Of a stretch of DNA of 64,000 bases, positions 51,328-60,735 are shown piece after piece (position 1 is the first letter of the stretch; each line of letters begins with the position of its first letter). Made by a program: the position numbers and the translations under genes. Under the pieces are notes generated by a model, which saw only the letters and a program-made list of their open reading frames with translations, had not been told where the DNA came from and made no database searches. The stretch lies in NCBI RefSeq assembly GCF_009662475.1, contig NZ_CP045571.1:3160501-3224500 (forward strand), written 5' to 3'. Source of the stretch: Acidithiobacillus thiooxidans ATCC 19377 (GTDB taxonomy: Bacteria; Pseudomonadota; Gammaproteobacteria; Acidithiobacillales; Acidithiobacillaceae).

Positions 51328-54300
51328 TCAAGACCCCGCCTTTAACGCATGGTGATGCACCGATCGCCCAAACCACAGATAAAAGGCCGGAATCACAAAC
51401 AGGGACACCAGGGACCCAAAGCCCAGACCACTGACAATGACCAGACCCATGGAGAATCGGGCATCGGCATTACCCCCACTGGCAAAAAGCAGGGGCACGG
51501 CTCCGGCAATCATGGCGGCCACCGTCATCAAAATGGGACGTAGCCGTAAAGTGGCTGCTTCCACGACGGCATGGCGTTTGTCCAGTTGCTTTTCTTCCTG
51601 CATGACCCGGGCAAATTGCACAATCAGAATCCCCTGCTTGGCAATCAGACCAATCAGCATGACCATTCCTACTTCCGAGTAAATATTGACACTGGAAGCG
51701 CCGAGACTGATGGGCAATAACGCCCCAAACAGAGCCACCGGAACAGCCGTGAGCACCACCAGAGCATCCCGGAAACTGTTGAACTGTGCCGCGAGCAGGA
51801 GCAGCACCATCAGCAGGGCAAAGGCAAAAGTGATCGCCAGCGCATTACCCTGATGCACATACTGGCGGGATACACCGGCATAATGGATCTGATCACCACC
51901 GGGAAGAATTTTTTGCGCATGAGATTGCAAAAACTGCAGCGCTTGTCCCAATGACACGCCGGGGGCCGGGTTGGCCTGAATAAATACCGCCGGCAACTGC
52001 TGAAACTGCGGTAAAAAAGTCGGTGCCGATTCCGACTTCAGGGACACAAAAGTGGATAGAGGAATCTCGGCGCCGGAAGGCGTTTTAATGGTATAGGCCT
52101 TGAGAAAATCGGGGTTGGCCCGCAACGCAGGTGGTACTTGTGGCACTACCCGATAGCTCAAACCGTCCATATCGAAGTAGTTGACGTAGTTGCCACCCAA
52201 TAGTGTCTCCAGATTTTGTCCGATATCGGCCATGCTGAGCCCAAACGATGCAGCCATTTGCCGATTGATGACTACCTGCTGAATCTGATTGTTGTACTTC
52301 AGATTTTTGCAGACAAAAGAAAAAAGGCCGCTGGCTTTGGCTTCCTGAACCAGTTTGGCAGAAATGCCATCCAGTTGATGATAGGAGCCTCCCGTACTGG
52401 TCAATACGAACTGCACCGGCAAGCCGACCGCTGCCCCGGGGAGTGGCGGCAAGCCAAAAGCGGACAGTTTCATACCGGGTACCTGCTCGGCCAGCTTCTG
52501 CACCTTGGTTTTGACCTGTTGCGTAGTCACAGTGCCGCGCTCGGGCTTCAGAACCACACCCGCCATCACTTCATTATTTAACAGCATGCCGCCAATACCC
52601 ACCCCGTTGACCGCAAAGCTATGACTGCGGCTGGCAATTTTGTCGAAAACCGTATTCGTCAGATAGTGATCATAAGCATTCATGTATTCCAGCGTCGCCG
52701 TGGGCTGGGCAACGCCGTTCACATAAACAATGCCCTGATTCGCCGGCGGTGCCAGCTCACTCTGGCTGATGCTGAAAAGAAAATAGATGCCTCCCGTCAA
52801 TACCAGCGCCAAAGCCACGGTGGCCGGCCAAACCCGCAAACTCGCGAAAAGAAGGCGTCCGTAAAAGGCCTTCAAGCGTCCAAATACATGATCCACCAAA
52901 TGGGCGACCCGGCCCTCCTGTCCCGCTTTCAAAACTCGTGAAGCCAACATGGGTGCCAGGGTCAGCGCGGCAATCATGGACAACAGCACCGTGGCCACAA
53001 TGGTAAAAGCAAATTCGCTGAATAAGTGGCCCACCAACCCGCCAATAAAGGCCATGGGGGCAAATACCGCCACCAGCGTCGTGGCCATCACCAGAATCGG
53101 GCTGGCCAGTTCTTTGGCACTGAGCAGTGCCGCATGTAAAGGGGTTGCCCCATGTTCAATATGACGATGGACGTTTTCCACCACAATAATCGCGTCGTCC
53201 ACCACCAGCCCAATAGCCAGCACCATCGCCAACAGGGTCAGCAAATTAAGGGTATATCCCAGAGCATGCAGTATGGTGAGGGCTCCCACCATGGCCACAG
53301 GAATCGCCAGTGCCGGAACAATCAGCGCGCGCCAGGAACCCATGAACAAATAGATGACCAGAATGACCACCAGTAGTGCCAGGCCAATATTGATTTCTAC
53401 TTCCTGCAGGGAGCTTTTGACAAACTGGGCCCCATTATAAATGGTGTACCCCTGCATTCCCGGAGGCATGGTCGCCTTCAACTGGGTCATGACTTTGTGA
53501 ATACCCTGGGCGACCTGCAGGGCGTTACTGCCGGGGGCCTGCTGAATACCGATATTGACAGCCGGCTGTCCATCCACCATGACGGATGAATCATAAGTCT
53601 GAGCGCCCAAAGAGACCTTGGCGACCTGCTCCAGATGGATGGGTACGCCGTGCACCGTCGCCGCTACCAGATTGCGGAATTCTGCCGCACTATGCAGGGC
53701 GGTATTGGCACTGAGGGATACTGCCGTATATTCGCCGCGCAACCGCCCTACCGCCGCGACAAAGTCATTTTTCTTGAGCGCATCGCTGACCTGCGCCGGG
53801 GTCACTCCCAATACCGCCATTTCCTGCGGATTCAGCCAGACCCGCATGGCGTAAGTATTACCGTTAGGCCCGGTACCCGGAGGCAGAATGGCAGTCAGAC
53901 CCACGCCTGGAACCGATTGAATGGCGGGCTGCACGACGCGGGTCAGATAATCGGTAATCTGCTGCTGATTAAAGCCCTTACCGTGGTAACTCAACAGCAT
54001 CAGATAAGCCCCTGAACCAGACATTTCCTGAACCACCGGTTGCATGACCCCCTTGGGCAGCTGATTCAGGACCGTATTGACCTTGCTTTGCACCTGCGAC
54101 AGGGCGGCATTGGGGTTTTCCCCCATCCGCATATACAGGGTCAGAATGGAAATACCGTCTTCACTGACCGCCGTCATATAGTTTATGCCCGGGGCCTGAC
54201 CCACCGCCTTTTCCAGAGGGGCGGTGATAAAGGCGTTGACGGTTTTGGGGGTGGCCCCGAAATAGTGGGTCGTGACCGTGATCATCGAACTATCAGTAGG

Positions 54301-54414
54301 CGGATATTCGGTGATGGGCATCAGCCCCAGGGAGCGCAGGCCAAAGAAAAACAGTACCAGGCTCAGGGAAATGGCCAAAATCGGGCGACGGATAAATGGT
54401 TCGGTAAAATGCAT
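51328..54414 (-). CDS. RND multidrug-type efflux transporter, inner-membrane pump (HAE1)
   Basis: A 1028-residue RND pump. N-terminal FIRRPILAISLSLVLFFFGL, the proton-relay Asp pair in LAIGLVVDDAIIVVENVHRH, and a duplicated 6+6 helix layout with two large periplasmic loops are visible. The DD motif and the lack of metal-binding CzcA motifs point to the HAE1 (drug/hydrophobe) group. It exports substrates from the periplasm with the outer-membrane partner. It is the third gene of the operon OMF-MFP-RND, 14 bp after the MFP stop. Confidence 0.95.
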   Translation of the reverse strand: MHFTEPFIRRPILAISLSLVLFFFGLRSLGLMPITEYPPTDSSMITVTTHYFGATPKTVNAFITAPLEKAVGQAPGINYMTAVSEDGISILTLYMRMGENPNAALSQVQSKVNTVLNQLPKGVMQPVVQEMSGSGAYLMLLSYHGKGFNQQQITDYLTRVVQPAIQSVPGVGLTAILPPGTGPNGNTYAMRVWLNPQEMAVLGVTPAQVSDALKKNDFVAAVGRLRGEYTAVSLSANTALHSAAEFRNLVAATVHGVPIHLEQVAKVSLGAQTYDSSVMVDGQPAVNIGIQQAPGSNALQVAQGIHKVMTQLKATMPPGMQGYTIYNGAQFVKSSLQEVEINIGLALLVVILVIYLFMGSWRALIVPALAIPVAMVGALTILHALGYTLNLLTLLAMVLAIGLVVDDAIIVVENVHRHIEHGATPLHAALLSAKELASPILVMATTLVAVFAPMAFIGGLVGHLFSEFAFTIVATVLLSMIAALTLAPMLASRVLKAGQEGRVAHLVDHVFGRLKAFYGRLLFASLRVWPATVALALVLTGGIYFLFSISQSELAPPANQGIVYVNGVAQPTATLEYMNAYDHYLTNTVFDKIASRSHSFAVNGVGIGGMLLNNEVMAGVVLKPERGTVTTQQVKTKVQKLAEQVPGMKLSAFGLPPLPGAAVGLPVQFVLTSTGGSYHQLDGISAKLVQEAKASGLFSFVCKNLKYNNQIQQVVINRQMAASFGLSMADIGQNLETLLGGNYVNYFDMDGLSYRVVPQVPPALRANPDFLKAYTIKTPSGAEIPLSTFVSLKSESAPTFLPQFQQLPAVFIQANPAPGVSLGQALQFLQSHAQKILPGGDQIHYAGVSRQYVHQGNALAITFAFALLMVLLLLAAQFNSFRDALVVLTAVPVALFGALLPISLGASSVNIYSEVGMVMLIGLIAKQGILIVQFARVMQEEKQLDKRHAVVEAATLRLRPILMTVAAMIAGAVPLLFASGGNADARFSMGLVIVSGLGFGSLVSLFVIPAFYLWFGRSVHHHALKAGS

Positions 54415-54428
54415 GTTGGTCTTCGTCC

Positions 54429-55511
54429 CTATAGATGCACAGCATTATTGATCTGCACGGAGTCGCCACTGTGCAGCTTCACCTGCCCGGCGGTGACCAC
54501 CGTATCCCCGACTTTGAGTCCGGAACGAATCACCGTATCCTGGCCCTTCTGCATGCCGGTGAGCACTTTTTGTTCGCGGGCGATCAGCCGATGGTCCGGC
54601 CCGGGACTCAGCACATAAACAAAATCACCATAGGTATTGAAGCTCACCGCAACAGTGGGAATCAGCAGCGCTGCTTTGGGCGCCTCTTTCTCCAGAATCA
54701 CACGCACAAACATACCCGGCTTCAACCCCGGTTCGGTCTGGAGCAAGGCTCTTACACTGAGGGCACGATTATCCGCATGCACATGACTGGAAATCGCCTG
54801 TACAGAAGCGCTATAGTGCCGAACTGCGTCGCCATTGTGAATATCTACCTGCACCGGCGCACCTTTGTGCAGGATCTGGGCATCGCGTTGCGGAACGGTG
54901 AAATCAACATACAAATGTTGCAGATTCTCCAGATGCACCACAGCGGTTCCCGCATGAATAAATTCACCGGTATTGACGGTGCGCAGACTGAGCACTCCCG
55001 AAAATGGCGCGCGGAGTTGAGTGTCGGCCAGCGACTCCTGCAATGCTGAAACTTCTCCCTGAGCGGCCTCGGCATCGTATTGCGCCTTGTCCAGTGCGGC
55101 GGTAGATATACCGTGAATGGCATAAACCTTTTGGGCGCGTCGATAATCCACCAAAGCCAGCCGGGCATGAGCCTGAGCTGCCTGCAACTGCCCCGGCAAG
55201 GCACCCGGATCCAGGGCGAGGAGCAACTGCCCCTTGCGCACCGTTTGTCCCGAGTGAAAATACAGTTTCTGAATAACCCCACCGACTTGCGGGCCAAGGG
55301 CGGCGCCCTGCTGCGCCACCACCTCGCCAACGGCGGTCAATTCACCCGCTATATTGCGGGTTTTGACTTTTACAGCAGAAACCGTCACCGCCGGATTGGC
55401 AGCAGCAAGCAATTGGGTATGCAGGCGTTGCTGCCGCCATGCATACCAGCCATACACGGCTCCAAAAAGCAGCACAACAACCAATCCTAATAGAAGAAAC
55501 GCCTTTTTCAT
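54429..55511 (-). CDS. RND efflux periplasmic adaptor (membrane fusion protein)
   Basis: A 360-residue adaptor. An N-terminal membrane anchor (about residues 4-22, FLLLGLVVVLLFGAVYGWY) is followed by the lipoyl-like hairpin GGVIQKLYFHSGQTVRKGQL, then LLALDPGALPGQLQAAQAHA, and RAPFSGVLSLRTVNTGEFIH. It links the pump and the outer-membrane channel. The start overlaps the channel gene stop by 4 bp, so the two are co-translated. It belongs to the same operon as the pump at 54414. Confidence 0.94.
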   Translation of the reverse strand: MKKAFLLLGLVVVLLFGAVYGWYAWRQQRLHTQLLAAANPAVTVSAVKVKTRNIAGELTAVGEVVAQQGAALGPQVGGVIQKLYFHSGQTVRKGQLLLALDPGALPGQLQAAQAHARLALVDYRRAQKVYAIHGISTAALDKAQYDAEAAQGEVSALQESLADTQLRAPFSGVLSLRTVNTGEFIHAGTAVVHLENLQHLYVDFTVPQRDAQILHKGAPVQVDIHNGDAVRHYSASVQAISSHVHADNRALSVRALLQTEPGLKPGMFVRVILEKEAPKAALLIPTVAVSFNTYGDFVYVLSPGPDHRLIAREQKVLTGMQKGQDTVIRSGLKVGDTVVTAGQVKLHSGDSVQINNAVHL

Positions 55512-57061
55512 GCGGGGGCTCCTGCAGTGTTTACCATGGGGGTTTCAGAGGGCACAGAATGCGCTTTGGGTGCTGGTTGATCCGGTTGCCAGCCATCACC
55601 CAGCGCCACAAACAGCGCGACGCTATCCAGATAGCGCTGACTGCGGCCTTGAATAGCGGCGACAGAATCCTGTTGATAGGCAATTTCGGCATTCAATACG
55701 GTGGCATAGTCCGTAGCACCATCCCGATATCGGGCCTCGGCCAGGTGCAGGGCCCTGGCAGAAGCTTGCTGTGCCTGTTTTTGCTGAATGTAAGCCGTAT
55801 CAGCACCCTGCAGGGTGCGCAAGGCATCTGCCACCTGTTTAAAGGCATTCAATACCGTGCTGCGATACTGGTCACTGGCTACCTGATACTGATCCAACGC
55901 CGCACGCCGCTCTGCATGCAGGCTGCCACCATTATAAATGGGCGCTGCCAAGCCAGCGCCCAGTGACCAGAGGGTGGAAACCGGGTTGAAAAACAGGCCA
56001 CCGGTCATGGCTGCCTTGCCAATCTCCGCAGAAATGTTGAATTGGGGATATAAATTGGCTGTCGCCACATCCGCCTGGGCAGCAGCAACCTTGATCTCCG
56101 CTGTGGCCGCCTGGATATCCGGACGATTTTCAGCCAGTGCCGAGGGAATGGTCGTGGGCAAGCGGGCTGGTAAATGCAGGCTTTGCAGAGCGGGAATGCT
56201 GAGGGCCACATTTGGCGTTTGCCCCAGCAACGCCGCCAGGGCGTGGCGGGCGGCCGCCAGATCTGCCGCAAGAGGGGCAATGCGGGCACGCGCAGCGGCC
56301 GTCATGGCCGCCTGCTGTTCTACATTCTGCAGATTCTGATCACCCAGCTTATATTCCTGCTGCAACAGTTTCAGCAAATGAGCATCCGCTGTGGCAATCT
56401 GCCGGGCTGCATGCAACTGGGCGCGGGCGGCGGCACCACTGATGACAGCCCGACTGACGTCTGCGGCGAGAAACACTTCACTCTGATGCAGATTGGCCTT
56501 GGTCACCGCCGCCTGTGCCCGGGCTGCATGGACCAGATCTTTCTGCCGGCCAAACACATCCGGGTTATAGCTGACGTCAATGGTGCCCAGAAAAAGGCTG
56601 TAGAGATTGCCCGGAATACGGTAACTTTGTCCGCCGTCGGCACCTGTCCGCAAGGCCCGCGCGCGACTGATTCCCGCGTTTGCCGAAACCTGTGGAGCCA
56701 AGCCCCCCTGCGCAGCCACCATCAGCGCCTGCTGCCTTGCCAAAGCCGCATGGGCTGCCTGCAAATCCGGATTAGCCTGCATGGCCTGCTGGATATAGTT
56801 GTTGAGCGGTTTTGAGTGAAACAACAACCACCAGGAACGCGCCTGCTGCTGCGTCCACTGGACTTTTTGCTCGTCTGCCGGCAAAGCAGCGGGACGGGCA
56901 TTATAAGATGGCGGCGTACGCATCTTCGGTACGGACCAATGGGGGCCCACCGCACAACCCGCCAAACCGATCATCAAACCCGAGCCCAACAATATGGCGA
57001 TGCCCCGCCTGTGTCTTCGGGGTCCCGGCCAGCGCCGGGCTGCCGCATTTTCCTGTGCCAT
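55508..57061 (-). CDS. RND efflux outer-membrane factor (NodT/OprM-like lipoprotein)
   Basis: A 517-residue TolC-like channel. The signal sequence ends in a lipobox (IGLAGCAVGPHWSVP), followed by typical OMF repeats: SWWLLFHSKPLNNYIQQAMQ, NPDLQAAHAALARQQALMVA and NRPDIQAATAEIKVAAAQAD. It is first in the operon and is divergent from the OmpR-like regulator, with 175 bp between starts. TGTAACA-type sites in that interval make control by the adjacent two-component system likely. The last 4 bp overlap the adaptor gene start. Confidence 0.94.
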   Translation of the reverse strand: MAQENAAARRWPGPRRHRRGIAILLGSGLMIGLAGCAVGPHWSVPKMRTPPSYNARPAALPADEQKVQWTQQQARSWWLLFHSKPLNNYIQQAMQANPDLQAAHAALARQQALMVAAQGGLAPQVSANAGISRARALRTGADGGQSYRIPGNLYSLFLGTIDVSYNPDVFGRQKDLVHAARAQAAVTKANLHQSEVFLAADVSRAVISGAAARAQLHAARQIATADAHLLKLLQQEYKLGDQNLQNVEQQAAMTAAARARIAPLAADLAAARHALAALLGQTPNVALSIPALQSLHLPARLPTTIPSALAENRPDIQAATAEIKVAAAQADVATANLYPQFNISAEIGKAAMTGGLFFNPVSTLWSLGAGLAAPIYNGGSLHAERRAALDQYQVASDQYRSTVLNAFKQVADALRTLQGADTAYIQQKQAQQASARALHLAEARYRDGATDYATVLNAEIAYQQDSVAAIQGRSQRYLDSVALFVALGDGWQPDQPAPKAHSVPSETPMVNTAGAPA

Positions 57062-57116
57062 GCATTATCCTTGTTCAGGTCCAATGGAAGTTCAGGAAAA
57101 GCATAACGGGGTGGCC

Positions 57117-57193
57117 TGTAACAATCGTGCGCAGACACCGCTCCAATATGTAACAAAGTGTCTGTTTATTTCCGGAGTACCCTGCTTGTTACA
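57117..57193. promoter_or_regulatory. three TGTAACA-type sites between the efflux operon and the ompR-like gene
   Basis: TGTAACA at 57117-57123 and 57149-57155 (32 bp apart, three helical turns) and the inverse TGTTACA at 57187-57193. The core GTnACA matches the half-site favoured by OmpR/RstA-type regulators. The sites lie between two divergent transcription units, one of which encodes an OmpR-like protein, so autoregulation plus control of the pump is the simplest reading. Confidence 0.6.
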
Positions 57194-57236
57194 TTTACGT
57201 TTGGTCTATCCGCATCCGGGGAGTACAGTACAATGC

Positions 57237-57941
57237 ATGGAAAACAAAGCGCGAATTTTAGTGATAGATGATGACTTGCGACTGCGCAGCCTGGTGGAAT
57301 CGCATCTTAAGGGCTATGGTTTTATGGTTCAGGGCATGGGTGATGGTCGCCAGATTGAAGCCAGCCTTGCAGAAAACCCGGTAGATCTCATTATTCTCGA
57401 CCTGGGTCTTCCCCATGAAGATGGCCTGCAGATATGCCGACGCCTGCGCCAGCAGCACGACGTGCCGATTCTCATGCTCACCGCTCGGGGTGACGAAGTC
57501 GACCGGATTTTAGGCCTGGAAATGGGTGCCGACGATTATCTGGCCAAACCCTTTCATCCCCGTGAGCTGGTTGCCCGCATCCAGGCCATTTTGCGCCGGG
57601 TCCGGGGCAGTGCGCCCAGAACCTCAGGGGTCACCGCCAGTTTTGAAAAGGGTCCGTTTCGGGTGGACATGAGTCGTCAGGAAATTCATCTTCATGACCA
57701 GCTCATCTCCCTGACCAGCGCCGAATTTTTAACCCTGGCCACCCTCATTCAGCATGAAGGACAGGCACTGACCCGTGAAAAACTGATGTGGTTGACACGT
57801 GGCCGCCAGCTGGAAGCCGATGACCGCAGTATCGATATGCAGATATCGCGGCTCCGCCGCCTGCTCGACAAAGGCCCTGGTCGCCCCCGGCACATTCGTA
57901 CGGTCTGGGGACACGGCTACCTCTTCGTGGCCGAACCCTGA
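57237..57941 (+). CDS. ompR: OmpR-family response regulator
   Basis: A 234-residue regulator. The receiver domain has ILVIDDDLRLRSLVESHLKG (acidic pocket), phospho-acceptor Asp in IILDLGLPHEDGLQICRRLR and Lys in DDYLAKPFHP. The C-terminal winged helix has LTREKLMWLTRGRQLEADDR then SIDMQISRLRR and HIRTVWGHGYLFV, the OmpR signature including the RGR...RSIDVQISRLRR-type block. The start at 57237 is in line with OmpR. An in-frame ATG at 56994 lies inside the divergent channel gene. The 3' end overlaps the histidine kinase frame. Confidence 0.92.
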   Translation: MENKARILVIDDDLRLRSLVESHLKGYGFMVQGMGDGRQIEASLAENPVDLIILDLGLPHEDGLQICRRLRQQHDVPILMLTARGDEVDRILGLEMGADDYLAKPFHPRELVARIQAILRRVRGSAPRTSGVTASFEKGPFRVDMSRQEIHLHDQLISLTSAEFLTLATLIQHEGQALTREKLMWLTRGRQLEADDRSIDMQISRLRRLLDKGPGRPRHIRTVWGHGYLFVAEP

Positions 57942-59224
57942 ACATCCGTACATTTTGGCCCCGCAGTACACTGGGGCGGACCCTGCTGCTACTCGGCCTG
58001 CTGCTGCTTGGCACCCAAGCCGCTGTTTACGTTCTTTTTCATCAGTATGTGATGAATCCAGCCGCCGAACGCTTTGCCGAGTTTCTGCTGCAAACCGACC
58101 ACGCACTGATCAGTAGCGGGGCACAATATGCCCCCAACGGAAACCTGCAATGGCGACCTGCCAGTGCCAAACCGGGCAAAATTCCAGATAAGTACTTCAT
58201 GGACAAGACCGCTCACTATGTCGAGCAGCAGGTACCGGGGGCCAGACTCCGCGTAGGTTTGGATGAGGGTACTACTACCTGGATGTGGATACGCGGCGGC
58301 CCTCACCAGCCCTGGCTGGGCATGCCGGTATCGCCTATGAACTTTGGTGGGCAGGGATTCATGTTCATGCGTCTTGGAGTCATTGCGCTGGTGACCTTGC
58401 TGGGGGCCTGGCTGATTGTCCGCCAGATTAACCGCCCCCTGGCCCGCCTGGCCGCCGAAGCTCCACGCATTGGCCTTGGTGATACCCCCGACACCCTGCA
58501 ACCCATCGGTGGTCCCCTGGAAGTACAGCACCTGACTCAGGCCATTACCGGTATGGCCAATGATCTGCATCGTCTTCATGAAGAGCGCACCCTGCTGCTC
58601 ACGGGCATTTCCCACGAGCTTCGGACGCCGCTGTCCCGACTGCTTTTGACCCTGCACTTGCCCGATTCAGATTTTCTGGAACAGAAATCCGCCATGTGTG
58701 TGGATGTCAACGAGATGGACGAAACCATCGACAAGTTTCTGACTCTCGTGCGCAGCGGGGATCAGGAAAAAGCCATAACCGTCAACGTGCGGGACTGGCT
58801 GGAGGAAATGCAGGAAATTGCCAGGGAACGTTATGGACTGGACATCAGCGTTGCGAAAAATCATTCTGCTGATACCGCAAACTCTTTTCAATGCCGCCCC
58901 TTGGCACTGGAGCGGGTGTTTCGGATTATTTTCGACAATACGCGCCGTTACGGCGACGGCAGCCTGCAGATTCGGGTTCTCAGTCATCCCGGGCACACGG
59001 AAATACAACTGCGGGATTACGGCCCCGGAGTTTCTGCAGCGCATCTCCTGGCCATGAATCAGGGCACACTTCCGCGCCAAACCGGCCACGGTGCGGGTAT
59101 TGGAATACGCATCTGCAAGCGCATCATTGACTTGCACGGCGGGACCATACATTTTGAGAATGCCGCAGAGGGAGGGCTGATGGTCAGACTACAATTTCCA
59201 GTCATTGCGCCTCTCAGGACTTGA
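57938..59224 (+). CDS. envZ: EnvZ-like sensor histidine kinase (non-standard start likely)
   Basis: The kinase frame is open through the regulator stop. The first ATG (58049) would remove the first membrane helix. Reading from a CTG at 57938 (CTGA overlap with the regulator stop) gives LNIRTFWPRSTLGRTLLLLG, then a membrane helix, as in EnvZ. A periplasmic loop of about 80 residues, a second helix (MRLGVIALVTLLGAWLIV), HAMP, H-box ISHELRTPLSRLLLTL, N-box FDNTRRYGD and G-box GAGIGIRICKRIID follow. Length from CTG is 428 residues, near EnvZ. It phosphorylates the adjacent regulator. A start inside this interval is inference. Confidence 0.88.
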   Translation: MNIRTFWPRSTLGRTLLLLGLLLLGTQAAVYVLFHQYVMNPAAERFAEFLLQTDHALISSGAQYAPNGNLQWRPASAKPGKIPDKYFMDKTAHYVEQQVPGARLRVGLDEGTTTWMWIRGGPHQPWLGMPVSPMNFGGQGFMFMRLGVIALVTLLGAWLIVRQINRPLARLAAEAPRIGLGDTPDTLQPIGGPLEVQHLTQAITGMANDLHRLHEERTLLLTGISHELRTPLSRLLLTLHLPDSDFLEQKSAMCVDVNEMDETIDKFLTLVRSGDQEKAITVNVRDWLEEMQEIARERYGLDISVAKNHSADTANSFQCRPLALERVFRIIFDNTRRYGDGSLQIRVLSHPGHTEIQLRDYGPGVSAAHLLAMNQGTLPRQTGHGAGIGIRICKRIIDLHGGTIHFENAAEGGLMVRLQFPVIAPLRT

Positions 59225-59287
59225 CAAGTACCCGTTAAACAGGAATCATTCGCAAATCAAAAACGTAAATACGGATTATTCTTAATA

Positions 59288-60541
59288 ATGACTGCAAACA
59301 ACTCCACAATGCCTCAGCGCCACTCCCGCTGGTCTGTTTTTCTGATTGTACTTGGCCCCGGCCTGGTCGTCATGCTCGCCGATACTGATGTCGGCAGCAT
59401 TATCACCGCCGCCCAAAGTGGCGCGCAGTGGGGCTTCAAACTGCTGCTGCTGCAATTTATTCTCATGCCGATTCTCTACATCGTGCAGGAACTCACCGTA
59501 CGCCTGGGAATTTTCACCGGCAAGGGGCACGGTGAACTGATTCGTGAAACCTTTGGCACCGGCTGGGCTTATTTGTCGGTAGCCGGACTGAGCATCGCCA
59601 CTACCGGTGCTCTGCTGACCGAGTTTTCGGGGGTTGCAGGGGTGAGTCATCTATATGGATTACCGCGTGCCGTGGGTGTCATTCTCGCCGCAGCCACCTT
59701 GCTGACCATTGTCTGGACCGGCTCCTACCGGCGCGTAGAGCGCATTGCCCTGATCATGGGCCTGTTTGAACTGGTCTTTTTCGGGATCGCCTGGGTCTCT
59801 CACCCCGATCTTCAGGATATTCTCCACGGCCTGACCCATGCACCCATTACTGATAAGAATTACATGATGCTGGTAGCCGCCAACATCGGTGCTGTCATCA
59901 TGCCCTGGATGGTATTTTATCAGCAGTCCGCCGTTGCCGATAAGGGGCTCCATCCTGAGAACTATCGGCATGCCCGTTGGGATACAGCCATTGGTGCCGT
60001 CCTTACCCAGGCCATCATGGCCGCCGTGCTTATTGCCACAGCGGCCACTATCGGCCGCCTCAATCCCAACGCGCCCCTGAATACCGTCCATCAACTCTCC
60101 GAGGCCATCACCCCGTACCTGGGAGACACCTGGGGACGCCTGGTGTTTTCCCTGGGTATTCTGGGGGCCGGCATGGTCGCAGCCATTGTTGCCTCACTGG
60201 CCGGAGCCTGGGGCTGGGGAGAAGTCACCGGATTCCGCCACTCCCTCGAACACCACCCCAAAGACGCGCCCTGGTTTTACGGAATCTATACCGCCATCAT
60301 CATCGCCGGTGCCGTGGCTGTGATCAGCATACCCGACCTGGTCAGCCTGGATATTGGTGTGGAAGTCATGAACGCCCTGCTGCTGCCCCTGGTTCTTGGT
60401 TTCCTGGTCGCTCTGGCAATGAAAGCACTCCCCGCTGAGCATCGCCTGCGTGGCCCGTACCTTTGGCTGGTTCTTTTTGTGGTCATTCTGTCTGCCGGGC
60501 TGGGTGTCTATGGCGGCTTGACCAGCATTCCCGGCCTCTGA
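59288..60541 (+). CDS. NRAMP-related divalent metal (or Mg/other cation) transporter, atypical motifs
   Basis: A 417-residue transporter with about eleven helices. The start GPGLVVMLADTDVGSIITAA and QELTVRLGIFTGKGHGELIR align with NRAMP TM1 and TM3. The hallmark D-P-G-N of TM1 is D-T-D-V here, and the TM6 M-P-H motif is M-P-W (VIMPWMVFYQQSAV). These are metal-binding positions, so substrate selectivity probably differs from classic Mn/Fe importers. It starts 63 bp after the kinase gene on the same strand. No Mn-riboswitch-like leader is seen in the short gap. Confidence 0.88.
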   Translation: MTANNSTMPQRHSRWSVFLIVLGPGLVVMLADTDVGSIITAAQSGAQWGFKLLLLQFILMPILYIVQELTVRLGIFTGKGHGELIRETFGTGWAYLSVAGLSIATTGALLTEFSGVAGVSHLYGLPRAVGVILAAATLLTIVWTGSYRRVERIALIMGLFELVFFGIAWVSHPDLQDILHGLTHAPITDKNYMMLVAANIGAVIMPWMVFYQQSAVADKGLHPENYRHARWDTAIGAVLTQAIMAAVLIATAATIGRLNPNAPLNTVHQLSEAITPYLGDTWGRLVFSLGILGAGMVAAIVASLAGAWGWGEVTGFRHSLEHHPKDAPWFYGIYTAIIIAGAVAVISIPDLVSLDIGVEVMNALLLPLVLGFLVALAMKALPAEHRLRGPYLWLVLFVVILSAGLGVYGGLTSIPGL

Positions 60542-60579
60542 CCGACCAGCGTTCAGGAGAATCCTCTTCCTAGCACCCG

Positions 60580-60613
60580 TTGTCATAAAACTGTCACATT
60601 CGAGGCGTACACT
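60580..60613 (+). promoter_or_regulatory. Pho box and -10 element upstream of the ABC transporter
   Basis: TTGTCATAAAACTGTCAC (60580-60597) matches the PhoB box consensus at all but the first base, with the two 7-mers 4 bp apart. TACACT (60608-60613) follows after exactly 10 bp, the normal PhoB-box to -10 spacing, and there is no separate -35. The same spacing occurs at the porin promoter on the minus strand near 36.6 kb. Confidence 0.82.
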
Positions 60614-60643
60614 ACGCTCCATAAATAGATGGAGATAATTGTC

Positions 60644-60735
60644 ATGCCTCGAAACAAGCTGATTGTAGCCGTACAATGATGAATACCCTTGTAATTAAAA
60701 AAACTACACATCTACTAACGTTCCATGGTTGCTGA
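60644..60735 (+). other. two coupled minicistrons in the Pho leader
   Basis: A short ORF, MPRNKLIVAVQ (60644-60679), has GGAGATAATTGTC before its ATG. Its TGA overlaps the ATG of a second 19-codon ORF (60676-60735), which itself runs across the ABC-ATPase start at 60725. The ATPase ATG has no clear ribosome site, so translation could depend on ribosomes finishing this leader. Either ORF may also be a chance reading. Confidence 0.35.
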
